11,560 bases of DNA from Pseudomonadota bacterium (GTDB lineage: Bacteria; Pseudomonadota; Alphaproteobacteria; Rhizobiales; Rhizobiaceae). Location of the stretch: NCBI GenBank assembly GCA_023387775.1, contig JAEWHN010000412.1:1-11560 (forward strand), read 5' to 3'. Below are positions 1-5,992 of the stretch, one piece after another; position 1 is the first letter of the stretch; each line of letters opens with the position of its first letter. The notes beneath the pieces were generated by a model. That model saw nothing but the letters and a program-made list of their open reading frames with translations, did no database searches and had not been told where the DNA came from. Both the position numbers and the translations under genes were made by a program.

Positions 1-3
1 TCC

Positions 4-32
4 CGGGCAACTGCCCGCTCTTGCCGGCGGGC
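4..32. repeat. Overlapping short hairpins at window start
   Basis: CGGGC-AACT-GCCCG (4-17) and GCCCGC-N8-GCGGGC (13-32) are alternative, mutually exclusive hairpins sharing bases 13-17. There is no T-run. They would lie in the leader of a transcript from the predicted promoter at 32-60. Function unknown. Confidence 0.3.
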
Positions 33-60
33 TTCTAGTCACTTCGCCGTCACTTGTCAA
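32..60 (-). promoter_or_regulatory. Candidate leftward promoter downstream of rpoN
   Basis: On the minus strand TTGACA (60-55), a 17-bp spacer and TAGAAG (37-32) form a reasonable sigma-70 promoter. It would serve the next leftward gene, outside the window; in rhizobia this is often hpf (a ribosome hibernation factor), but that is recall of synteny. Two exact heptamers, GTCACTT at 38-44 and 49-55 on the plus strand, lie 11 bp apart inside or next to the spacer, and may be a regulator site. Confidence 0.4.
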
Positions 61-93
61 TCAAGGCGCTGGTTTGGGGCATGTGGGCCCTTG

Positions 94-1605
94 CTAGCGC
101 CCGGCAGCAGCCAGCGCGCGCTTCTCGCGGCGACGCTGCACCGACGAGGGAATGTTCATGCTTTCCCGATACTTGGCCACCGTTCGCCTGGCTATGTCGA
201 TGCCGCCACGCTGCAGTATTTCCACGATCTGATCGTCGGAAAGAACAGCCGCCGGGGCCTCGTCCGAGACGAGCTGCCGGATGCGGTCTCGCACCGCCTC
301 GGCCGAATGTGCATCGCCCTCGCCGACCGAAGCGATGGCTGCGGTGAAGAAATAGCGCAGCTCGAAAACACCGCGCGGTGTGAGCATGTATTTGTTGGTG
401 GTAACCCGGCTGACAGTCGATTCATGCATGCCGATCGCCTCCGCCACTGTGCGCAGATTGAGCGGGCGAAGGTGCCTGATGCCATGCACCAGAAAGGCAT
501 CCTGCTGGCGCACGATCTCCGACGCGACCTTGAGGATGGTCCGGGCCCGCTGGTCGAGACTGCGGGTCAGCCAGCTGGCGTTCTGGTGGCACTCGGTCAG
601 GAAATCCTTCTCGCCCTGGTTTTTCGCCGACTTCGCAACCCTGGCGTAATAGATATTGTCGACAAGCACCCGCGGAAGCGCATCGGGATTGAATTCCACG
701 CTCCAGCTGCCGTCGCTTGCCGCACGCACCTCGACGTCGGGCACGATGGCTTCGATGCGCCCGTCCGAATAGGCCATGCCGGGTCGCGGGTCGAGATGGC
801 GGATCTCGGCCATCATCTCGACCAGGTCTTCCTCGTCCACGCCGCAGAGCTTTTTCAGGCTTTGAAAATCGCGTCGGGCGAGCAGTTCCAGATTGCCCAC
901 CAGGGCCTGCATCGCCGGATCGAAGCGGTCCCGGCGGGCAAGCTGCAACCCGAGACACTCCGCAAGGTCAAGCGCGAAAATGCCGGCCGGTTCGAAACCC
1001 TGGCAGGCCTTCAACACCTCAAGCACCGCGTGCGGCTCCAGCCCGAGCCTGACGGCGATCTCCTCGACGTCGCCGCGCATGTAGCCGGCCTCATCGAGCG
1101 CATCGGCCAGGTCGCGCGCGACCAGGCGAGCGCTGGGATCCAAGAATGCAAAGGCGATCTGTTCTTCGACGTGGTCGCGCAGCGTGACCACAGCAGGCAA
1201 CACGTCCTCGAAATCGAAATCGGTTGCAGATGCCTCCGCGCCTGCGCCGGCCGACTTCCACTGCGCCGCAAGGTCGGGCCCCAGCCTGTCTGCAACGCCC
1301 GGATCGTCGGGAAACACGTTTTCCAGCGAGGTGTCCATCTGCTGCGAAATGGCTTCCGCACTCAACAGCGAATGCTCGTCGCCCTGGTCTCGTTGTGGAA
1401 GCGCAGTTTCGAGCGGCTCCGCCAACTCGCCGGCGGTGTCATGCGGCCCCGCCCACTCGAGAAGGGGGTTGCGCTCGATTTCTTCTTCCACGAACCGCTC
1501 GAGTTCGAGATGGGTCATCTGCAGCAGCCGGATCGACTGCATGAGCTGCGGCGTCATCGTCAACGACTGCGACTGCCGAAGCTGCAATTTGGCCCCGAGT
1601 GCCAT
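94..1605 (-). CDS. rpoN: RNA polymerase sigma-54 factor RpoN
   Basis: Sigma-54 directs RNA polymerase to -24/-12 promoters (nitrogen assimilation and fixation, C4-dicarboxylate uptake and others) and needs AAA+ activators to open them. The 503-residue protein has the Gln/Leu-rich activator-interacting region I at residues 1-50 (QSQSLTMTPQLMQSIRLLQM), an acidic linker, the core-binding region, a helix-turn-helix near 385-406, and the diagnostic RpoN box ARRTVAKYRE at about 472-481. The length is normal for rhizobial RpoN. The frame is open upstream to a GTG at 1656, but I chose the ATG at 1605: family proteins start at MAL..LxLRQSQ, and the likely promoter (1645-1673) would put the GTG upstream of the transcript start. 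No strong ribosome binding site is visible; an AAGGG lies very close to the ATG. It lies downstream of lptB in the same direction. The family is certain; the start is probable. Confidence 0.97.
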   Translation of the reverse strand: MALGAKLQLRQSQSLTMTPQLMQSIRLLQMTHLELERFVEEEIERNPLLEWAGPHDTAGELAEPLETALPQRDQGDEHSLLSAEAISQQMDTSLENVFPDDPGVADRLGPDLAAQWKSAGAGAEASATDFDFEDVLPAVVTLRDHVEEQIAFAFLDPSARLVARDLADALDEAGYMRGDVEEIAVRLGLEPHAVLEVLKACQGFEPAGIFALDLAECLGLQLARRDRFDPAMQALVGNLELLARRDFQSLKKLCGVDEEDLVEMMAEIRHLDPRPGMAYSDGRIEAIVPDVEVRAASDGSWSVEFNPDALPRVLVDNIYYARVAKSAKNQGEKDFLTECHQNASWLTRSLDQRARTILKVASEIVRQQDAFLVHGIRHLRPLNLRTVAEAIGMHESTVSRVTTNKYMLTPRGVFELRYFFTAAIASVGEGDAHSAEAVRDRIRQLVSDEAPAAVLSDDQIVEILQRGGIDIARRTVAKYRESMNIPSSVQRRREKRALAAAGR

Positions 1606-1644
1606 CACCCTTGAACTCTTGTCCGCCCTTTGCCTACCAGTCAT

Positions 1645-1673
1645 TGAAACTGGCACGTCCTTTGCTTGTCAAG
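1645..1673 (-). promoter_or_regulatory. Candidate sigma-70-type promoter for rpoN
   Basis: On the minus strand CTTGAC (1673-1668) is a perfect alphaproteobacterial -35 element. A 17-19-bp spacer leads to a weak -10 (GTTTCA at 1650-1645, or TTCAAT two bases later). Transcription would start near 1636, leaving about 30 nt of leader before the rpoN ATG at 1605. The -35 is strong and the -10 poor, so this is a moderate call. Confidence 0.45.
1651..1666 (+). promoter_or_regulatory. Sigma-54 (-24/-12) element, rightward, opposite to rpoN
   Basis: The bases read TGGCACGtcctTTGCT, a full match to the consensus TGGCACG-N4-TTGCW, with GG at 1652-1653 and GC at 1664-1665 ten bases apart. It points rightward, away from rpoN and into the 3' end of lptB, predicting a transcript start near 1677. 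It lies in the spacer of the predicted leftward rpoN promoter (1645-1673). It may act as an operator for RpoN-RNA polymerase (negative autoregulation), as a true promoter, or as both. The match is direct observation; function is inferred. Confidence 0.75.
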
Positions 1674-1713
1674 GCAGAGGGTGGCACGAAAGGCTTACGA
1701 TAACGGTAACGAG

Positions 1714-1767
1714 ACCGCCCCACGGCGGTGGCTCGCGCCCGGAATGGGCGGAAGCCGCCGGCGGCTT
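1714..1767. repeat. Three tandem GC-rich hairpins between lptB and rpoN
   Basis: Three consecutive dyads lie here: ACCGCC-CCAC-GGCGGT (1714-1729), CGCCC-GGAAT-GGGCG (1736-1750), and the 16-bp perfect palindrome AAGCCGCCGGCGGCTT (1752-1767), which contains the first two bases of the lptB stop codon as read on the plus strand. None is followed by a T-run on either strand, so they are not classical intrinsic terminators. They could mark the 3' end of the lpt mRNA (processing or Rho-assisted termination) or fold a short rightward RNA. Confidence 0.55.
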
Positions 1768-2581
1768 AAAGCGTAAATCCTTCGCCCAGATAGAGCCTGC
1801 GCACGTCCTGGTCGGCAACGATGTCGGCGGCCGAGCCGTGCTTCAGGATTTCACCGGCGTGGATGATATAGGCACGGTCGATGAGGCCCAGGGTTTCGCG
1901 CACATTGTGGTCGGTGATCAGCACGCCGATGCCGCGCTTGGTCAGATGCCGGACCAGTTGCTGGATGTCGGAAACGGCGATCGGGTCCACGCCCGCGAAA
2001 GGCTCGTCCAGCAGCATGTAATTGGGGCGGCTGGCCAGCGCCCGCGCGATCTCAAGCCGTCGCCGCTCGCCGCCCGACAGGGCAATCGCCGGCGATTTGC
2101 GCAGATGCGTGATGTGGAATTCGTCGAGCAGGGCGTCGAGGCTGCGCTCGCGCTCCTTGCGGCTCTTCTCCACCACTTCCAGCACCGCGCGGATATTGTT
2201 TTCCACGCTCAAGCCGCGAAAGATCGACGCTTCCTGCGGCAGGTAGCCGACGCCCAGGCGCGCCCGGCGATACATCGGCATGGACGAAACGTCGAAACCG
2301 TCGATCTCGATCGAACCCTTGTCGACCGGAACCAGGCCCGTGACCATGTAGAAACAGGTAGTCTTTCCGGCGCCGTTGGGCCCCAGAAGCCCGACCGCCT
2401 CGCCGGCGCGAACGCCGAGCGAAACGCCGTTGACGACGGTGCGGCCCTTGTAGGCCTTGGTCAGACCCTTGGCGATCAGCGTGCCTTTCAGGCCGGCCGT
2501 GTCCTTTCGCACGGCAGGCGCCGCAGGAGACGACCGAAGGCGCCCGGAAAGGCGCGACATTAGCGAGGTGCTCTGCTGCAT
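1766..2581 (-). CDS. lptB: LPS export ABC transporter ATP-binding protein LptB
   Basis: LptB is the cytoplasmic ATPase of the LptB2FG complex, which extracts lipopolysaccharide from the inner membrane and pushes it along the Lpt bridge. The 271-residue protein shows Walker A GPNGAGKTT (67-75), Q-loop Gln116 in YLPQEASIF, signature LSGGERRR (168-175), Walker B YMLLDEP (188-194) and H-loop His225. DEPFAGVDPIAV is typical of LptB rather than of amino-acid transporter ATPases. About 30 residues (Ser/Arg/Ala-rich) precede the ABC domain. An in-frame ATG at 2560 would shorten this tail by 7 residues. The start codon overlaps the lptA stop by one base (TAATG), implying translational coupling. The stop codon lies in a perfect GC-rich palindrome (1752-1767). 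Function is assigned with high confidence. Confidence 0.96.
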   Translation of the reverse strand: MQQSTSLMSRLSGRLRSSPAAPAVRKDTAGLKGTLIAKGLTKAYKGRTVVNGVSLGVRAGEAVGLLGPNGAGKTTCFYMVTGLVPVDKGSIEIDGFDVSSMPMYRRARLGVGYLPQEASIFRGLSVENNIRAVLEVVEKSRKERERSLDALLDEFHITHLRKSPAIALSGGERRRLEIARALASRPNYMLLDEPFAGVDPIAVSDIQQLVRHLTKRGIGVLITDHNVRETLGLIDRAYIIHAGEILKHGSAADIVADQDVRRLYLGEGFTL

Positions 2582-3168
2582 TACTGGTTCTGGCTTTTGG
2601 ACACCGAACCGGGCGTGATCGACATCATGACGCGGCCGCTGCCCGCCTCGCCCTTCTTGCAGCCTTCGACCTGCGCCTGCCCGGACTGCATCTGAACGGT
2701 CAGCTTGCAGCCGACGAGAACATTGGTGCCTTCGGACAGGACCACTTCCTTGCCGGAGAGCACCAGCACTTCGGTCTTCATGTCGAAGGTGCCGCGGTCG
2801 CCGGTGGCCACCTGCGTGTTCGACTTCACGTAAACCTTGTCGTCTACCTCCAGCCGGTCGATGTTGGCCGAGCCGGTGGCGGCCGATCCGTCGCCGCCCT
2901 TGACGTAATAGACCGTCATCTTGCCGGCCTTGAGCAGGGTCGGCCCCTGGACCACCGTCACATTGCCGCTGAAGACAGCGACGTTGTCTGCCTCGCGGAC
3001 TTCGAGCTTGTCGCTTTCGATCTGGATCGGCTCCTTGCCGGAGAGGCTGAGGCCGGTCAGCGCGCTCTGCATCCTGCTGTTCTCGGCAACAGCCTGCGCC
3101 GGCGCCATTGCCAGGAGCGCCAGTCCCAAAGCCGCGCGAAGCGGCAGCCGCATATCACTGAACCACAT
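2581..3168 (-). CDS. lptA: LPS transport periplasmic protein LptA
   Basis: LptA forms the periplasmic beta-jellyroll bridge that carries lipopolysaccharide from LptC to LptD. The 195-residue protein starts with a signal peptide (hydrophobic 12-24, likely cleavage after AVA at residue 28). The OstA/LptA repeat follows, with the family pattern IQIESDKLEVREADNVAVFS (49-68) and then GNVTVVQG. A short Gly/Ser/Ala loop (about 91-101) interrupts the strands. Two cysteines (154 and 170) could form a disulfide, which is inference. The start at 3168 is favoured by a GGAG six bases upstream of the ATG. It overlaps the end of lptC by 14 nt. The alternative ATG at 3153 would avoid the overlap but lacks a good ribosome binding site. 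Overlaps on both sides indicate an lptC-lptA-lptB operon. Confidence 0.93.
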   Translation of the reverse strand: MWFSDMRLPLRAALGLALLAMAPAQAVAENSRMQSALTGLSLSGKEPIQIESDKLEVREADNVAVFSGNVTVVQGPTLLKAGKMTVYYVKGGDGSAATGSANIDRLEVDDKVYVKSNTQVATGDRGTFDMKTEVLVLSGKEVVLSEGTNVLVGCKLTVQMQSGQAQVEGCKKGEAGSGRVMMSITPGSVSKSQNQ

Positions 3169-3886
3169 ACTGGTCTCCGCTCGCGTCCTGTTCAGCCTTC
3201 ACACGGCTGGGGTCGATGTTCATGCGTACACGCTTCTCGAACACCAAAACCTTACCGTTTTCAAGGATCGTCATCGAATCCGAGGTAATCTTGGCGCCCG
3301 TGAGCTGAATATCTACCGGATCGTCAGTCTTCATCCCGCCCTTGCCCATGTCCAGATGGGCCGACTTCAGCTTCACCGACATGCCGTTGCCAGTCTTGAT
3401 CGTCATGGCGCTCGTGATGTCGAGCGTATTCTTGTCGCGATCATAGACACCGCGCGGCGCGTCAACTAGGGCCCAGTTGTCGGCATCGATCGGCAATTCG
3501 GCGGCGATACCCTCCAACTCGACGATGCCTTCGTTCTTGAAATCCTGGATCGCCCGCGACGCCGTGACCTTGTATGGCCGGTTGTCCTTGGTGAAACCGT
3601 CGAGCTTCGGGTTTGCCATCACGAGCTTGCCGTCGGAATAGGCGGAGCCGTCGGTGGAGATGGCCACGGCAGCCGGCTTCACCACATAGGAATAGCCGAC
3701 GAAGCCCAGCGCCATCAGCACCGCGAGAACCGGCAGCGCACCTTTCAGCAAGCGCACGCGAAGCGAATGCCGGCGCGCACGCTCGAACGCGGCCCCAAGC
3801 TGCGCGTTTGCGGCGGTCGACGGGCCGGCCGAATTGGGGTGGCCGCTGGTCGTTTCAATCGGTGGCGCCAATATACTGCCTTCCAT
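3155..3886 (-). CDS. lptC: LPS export ABC transporter periplasmic protein LptC
   Basis: LptC is a single-pass inner-membrane protein that receives lipopolysaccharide from LptB2FG and passes it to LptA. With the start at 3886 the protein has 243 residues: a variable, Pro/Thr-rich cytoplasmic tail, one transmembrane helix at about 47-69 (LLKGALPVLAVLMALGFVG), then a periplasmic LptC beta-sheet domain. That domain includes MANPKLDGFTKDNRPYKVTA, a motif typical of alphaproteobacterial LptC, and GVYDRDKNTLDI. The frame stays open to a GTG at 3967, which would add 27 residues. That GTG sits in a hairpin stem (3963-3978) and has no ribosome binding site, so the ATG at 3886 is preferred, though its own GGAG is rather far (11 nt). 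It is the first gene of the leftward operon and diverges from sppA. Confidence 0.9.
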   Translation of the reverse strand: MEGSILAPPIETTSGHPNSAGPSTAANAQLGAAFERARRHSLRVRLLKGALPVLAVLMALGFVGYSYVVKPAAVAISTDGSAYSDGKLVMANPKLDGFTKDNRPYKVTASRAIQDFKNEGIVELEGIAAELPIDADNWALVDAPRGVYDRDKNTLDITSAMTIKTGNGMSVKLKSAHLDMGKGGMKTDDPVDIQLTGAKITSDSMTILENGKVLVFEKRVRMNIDPSRVKAEQDASGDQYVVQ

Positions 3887-3957
3887 GCCGGCTGCGACTC
3901 CGGCTTCAGTTGTCGTCGCGAATAATCCAAACCCGCGCGGGGGCAGGACCAAACGAG

Positions 3958-3978
3958 AAAAAGCCACGAAATTGTGGC
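3958..3978 (-). terminator. Terminator-like hairpin in the lptC leader
   Basis: Read on the minus strand: GCCAC, loop AATTTC, GTGGC (3978-3963), directly followed by TTTTT (3962-3958). The stem is only five base pairs (six with a G-T pair), so termination would be partial. It lies about 70 bp before the chosen lptC start with no leftward gene upstream in the window, which suggests an attenuator rather than the end of another transcript. It also argues against a GTG start at 3967. Confidence 0.45.
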
Positions 3979-3998
3979 CCTACATTTAAAACTTTTCC

Positions 3999-4022
3999 GC
4001 CTGCGGCGAAAGGCCGGCAGGC
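3999..4022 (-). repeat. Strong hairpin upstream of the lptC terminator-like element
   Basis: GCCTGC/GCAGGC plus GGC/GCC (one bulged G at 4016) form a nine-base-pair stem with a GAAAG loop on the plus strand. On the minus strand it precedes the terminator-like hairpin by about 20 nt, so the two could act as leader structures of one lpt transcript. No alternative (antiterminator) pairing was established. Confidence 0.4.
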
Positions 4023-4118
4023 TGTATTTGGGCAGGTTGCTCGACATGAACCGAATACACTGCGGCAACTCGATTCATCATCCCATATGTCGGGCGCGGA
4101 ACCACCTACGGCCCCGCA

Positions 4119-4141
4119 GGTTACACGCCAATATGGTTACA
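4119..4141. repeat. Direct repeat GGTTACA with 16-bp period
   Basis: GGTTACA occurs at 4119-4125 and 4135-4141 (TGTAACC on the minus strand). The spacing of 16 bp is not a whole helical turn, so it is only a weak operator candidate for lptC or sppA. I cannot name a regulator. Confidence 0.3.
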
Positions 4142-4266
4142 TTTGGGTAAAGATGCGAGCCATGAGCGCTGCACGGCTTGCCAGGCGGGAGCGACGGCGC
4201 GATGAAAGGGTAGCGGCGGATACCCGCATGGACTAGAAGCCGATAGGCCAGAGACAACGGGGCAGT

Positions 4267-5220
4267 ATGGTAATGAGAGCTGACGACATGATCGACCGCC
4301 GCCATCTGCGGCGCAAGCTTACCTTCTGGCGCGTTGCCGCCCTCCTGATCGCCGCCATCGGCATCGCAGCCGCGTCGACGTGGCTTTACGGCGACGAACT
4401 GGGCACCGCGACCAATCACATCGCCAAGGTGAAGATCGAGGGCACGATCGTCGAAAGCGACGAACTGCTCCAGCGCCTCGAGAAGATCCGCAAGTCGAAA
4501 TCGGTGAAGGGCGTGATCCTTTCCATCGATTCGCCGGGCGGGACCACCGCAGGCGGCGAAGCGATCTTCGACGCGGTGCGCAGGATCGCAGATGAAAAGC
4601 CGGTGGTGGCCCAGGTGGGCGCCCTGGCGGCTTCGGCCGGCTACATGGTCGCCAGCGCCACGGAACATATCGTGGCGCGCCAGACCTCGATCGTCGGCTC
4701 GATCGGCGTTCTGGTGCAATATCCCGACATCAGCGGCCTGATGGACAAGCTCGGCGTGAAGCTGGAAGAGATCAAGTCCTCGCCGCTCAAGGCCGAGCCC
4801 TCGCCGTTCAAGCCGACCTCGGACGAGGCCCGCGCCATGATCCGCTCGATGATCCTGGACAGCTACAACTGGTTCATCGGCCTTGTGCAGGAACGCCGGC
4901 CCCTGACGCACGAGCAGGTAATGGCTCTTGCCGACGGTTCGGTCTTCACCGGCAGGCAGGCGCTGGAGAAGAAGCTGGTGGACGAGCTCGGCGGCGAGCA
5001 TGAGGCGGTGCAATGGCTTTCGTCGAAGGGCGTGGACAAGAAGCTCAAGGTCATCGAGTGGAAGCCGACCCGAAGCGGCGCAAGCCTGCTGCTCGACAGT
5101 TCGCTCGGCCAAGCCGTGAGCCGCGCCCTCGGCGTGCCGAACCCTGGCGACGACATCATCCGCAAGATTGGCGCCGAGCGCTTGTTCCTTGACGGTCTCG
5201 TATCGCTCTGGCACCCTTGA
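4267..5220 (+). CDS. sppA: Signal peptide peptidase SppA, short (36-kDa-like) form
   Basis: SppA-type peptidases (family S49) are membrane-anchored Ser/Lys proteases that degrade leftover signal peptides and help in envelope quality control. The 317-residue product has a basic N-terminus, one transmembrane helix (about 19-40), and a single protease domain with SIDSPGG (86-92). The predicted nucleophile is Ser123 in LAASAGYMVA. The predicted general base is Lys175 in IKSSPLKAEPSPF. The length fits the short form found in Bacillus and alphaproteobacteria, not the duplicated 67-kDa E. coli form. GGGG at 4259-4262 supports the ATG at 4267. In-frame ATGs at 4273 and 4288 are alternatives. It diverges from lptC and is followed by ihfB after 77 bp. 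Identification is firm; the catalytic residues are assigned by motif only. Confidence 0.94.
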   Translation: MVMRADDMIDRRHLRRKLTFWRVAALLIAAIGIAAASTWLYGDELGTATNHIAKVKIEGTIVESDELLQRLEKIRKSKSVKGVILSIDSPGGTTAGGEAIFDAVRRIADEKPVVAQVGALAASAGYMVASATEHIVARQTSIVGSIGVLVQYPDISGLMDKLGVKLEEIKSSPLKAEPSPFKPTSDEARAMIRSMILDSYNWFIGLVQERRPLTHEQVMALADGSVFTGRQALEKKLVDELGGEHEAVQWLSSKGVDKKLKVIEWKPTRSGASLLLDSSLGQAVSRALGVPNPGDDIIRKIGAERLFLDGLVSLWHP

Positions 5221-5297
5221 AACTTGGCCGGACGGCGTAAAAGCGAATAAAATCATCCGCATACAATTTCAGCGAACCATAGGCGGGGACCGCGCTC

Positions 5298-5582
5298 ATG
5301 ATCAAATCCGAACTTGTGCAGATCATTGCCTCTCGCAATCCGCATCTCTTTTTGCGAGACGTCGAAAACATCGTGAACGCGATTTTCGACGAGATCACGG
5401 ATGCTCTGGCCGAGGGCAATCGCGTTGAACTGCGCGGCTTCGGGGCTTTCTCGGTGAAGAACCGTCCGGCGCGAATGGGCCGCAACCCCCGCACCGGCGA
5501 CTCTGTCGAGGTGGAAGAAAAGTGGGTGCCCTTCTTCAAGACGGGCAAGGAGCTTCGCGAAAGGCTGAACGCCAGCAGGTAA
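5298..5582 (+). CDS. ihfB: Integration host factor subunit beta
   Basis: IHF beta pairs with IHF alpha to bind and sharply bend DNA. It assists sigma-54 promoters, replication and recombination. The 94-residue protein is full length and shows the HU/IHF signature GFGAFSVKNRPARMGRNPRTG (48-67, interrupted reading: GFGAF, then RNPRTG at 62-67). The intercalating proline is Pro64, and the start MIKSELVQ.IA is typical of the beta subunit. GGGGA lies eight bases before the ATG. The 77-bp gap after sppA contains AT-rich stretches (for example TACAAT near 5263) that could hold its own promoter, but I could not match a clear -35. It is notable that rpoN, whose promoters often need IHF, lies nearby on the other strand, though this may be chance. 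Confidence 0.97.
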   Translation: MIKSELVQIIASRNPHLFLRDVENIVNAIFDEITDALAEGNRVELRGFGAFSVKNRPARMGRNPRTGDSVEVEEKWVPFFKTGKELRERLNASR

Positions 5583-5600
5583 GGTGCGCGTCGGCGCGCC
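5583..5600. repeat. GC hairpin directly after the ihfB stop
   Basis: Starting at the base after the ihfB stop codon, a seven-base-pair stem (with one G-T pair) closes a four-base loop GTCG. There is no T-run, so it is unlikely to be an efficient intrinsic terminator. It may protect the 3' end of ihfB mRNA or lower expression of lapA. Confidence 0.4.
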
Positions 5601-5628
5601 GAACGTGCCGGCCTGATTGGAATAAGAC

Positions 5629-5949
5629 ATGCTCAATCGCTTCCTGATCATCGTGCTCTTCGTGCCGCTCGCCGTCGTCCTGATCGCGCTGGCGGTGGCG
5701 AACCGTGCACCGGTGGCCTTCACGCTGGACCCGTTCAATCCCGGCAATCCTGGCCTGACCATGCAGGCGCCGCTTTTCGTGCTGCTGTTTGCCGCCCTGG
5801 CGCTGGGCATGGTCGTTGGCGCGATCGTCACCTGGTTCAAGCAGGGGCGCTACCGCAAGCTGGCGCGTCTGCGCGGACAGGAGTTGCAGATCCGGGGCGA
5901 GGATACGTCCCACCATCGGGCCGACGGGACCGGCCTTCCGGCCGCCTGA
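5629..5949 (+). CDS. lapA: LapA-domain (DUF1049) small inner-membrane protein
   Basis: This 106-residue protein has two transmembrane helices (about 5-24 and 48-69), separated by a short loop containing ANRAPVAFTLDPF, the conserved LapA/DUF1049 pattern (N..PV.F.ldp). A charged cytoplasmic tail follows (RYRKLARLRGQELQIRG). In E. coli, LapA acts with LapB (YciM) in controlling LpxC levels and LPS assembly. Alphaproteobacterial homologues are commonly found after ihfB, but their role is less clear. The tail after residue 90 (EDTSHHRADGTGLPAA) looks disordered. GGAA lies before the ATG. It is 46 bp from ihfB with a GC hairpin between them (5583-5600), and is probably co-transcribed with it. The link to LPS control is by family and context only. 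Confidence 0.85.
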   Translation: MLNRFLIIVLFVPLAVVLIALAVANRAPVAFTLDPFNPGNPGLTMQAPLFVLLFAALALGMVVGAIVTWFKQGRYRKLARLRGQELQIRGEDTSHHRADGTGLPAA

Positions 5950-5992
5950 AACCCGCGGGCCACACGGCCTGTTCGATCGACGAGGTGCAGCT

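Larger units (their letters stand above)
3887..4266. other. Divergent intergenic region between lptC and sppA
   Basis: This 380-bp region separates the leftward lpt operon from the rightward sppA. It must contain promoters for both, but I could not match a convincing -35/-10 pair on either strand. What can be seen is two hairpins near lptC (3958-3978 and 3999-4022), a direct repeat GGTTACA (4119-4125 and 4135-4141), and a weak dyad GGGTA-N8-TACCC (4208-4225) before sppA. No convincing gene is present. A 24-codon Arg-rich frame at 4162-4236 lacks a ribosome binding site. Confidence 0.6.

Noticed and set aside
91..1614. A 507-codon open frame on the plus strand opposite rpoN
   Set aside because: It mirrors rpoN, lacks family motifs and a ribosome binding site, and long antisense frames are expected in GC-rich DNA.
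1606..1656. N-terminal extension of RpoN from a GTG at 1656
   Set aside because: The GTG lies in the sigma-54 element and upstream of the predicted transcript start; family proteins begin at the ATG at 1605.
1184..2563. A 459-codon plus-strand frame spanning rpoN, the intergenic region and lptB
   Set aside because: It crosses two well-supported genes and an intergenic spacer with hairpins; composition is low-complexity and no domain is recognisable.
3887..3967. N-terminal extension of LptC from a GTG at 3967
   Set aside because: No ribosome binding site; the codon is part of a terminator-like hairpin, and the added residues are not typical of the family.
4162..4236. A 24-codon Arg-rich small frame upstream of sppA
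   Set aside because: No ribosome binding site and no sign of coding constraint; probably chance within the leader.
5210..5225. TGGCAC at the sppA end as a sigma-54 site for ihfB
   Set aside because: The -12 TTGC is missing at the required spacing.
4078..5262. A 394-codon minus-strand frame opposite sppA
   Set aside because: Antisense shadow of a conserved protease gene; the translation has no recognisable motif.
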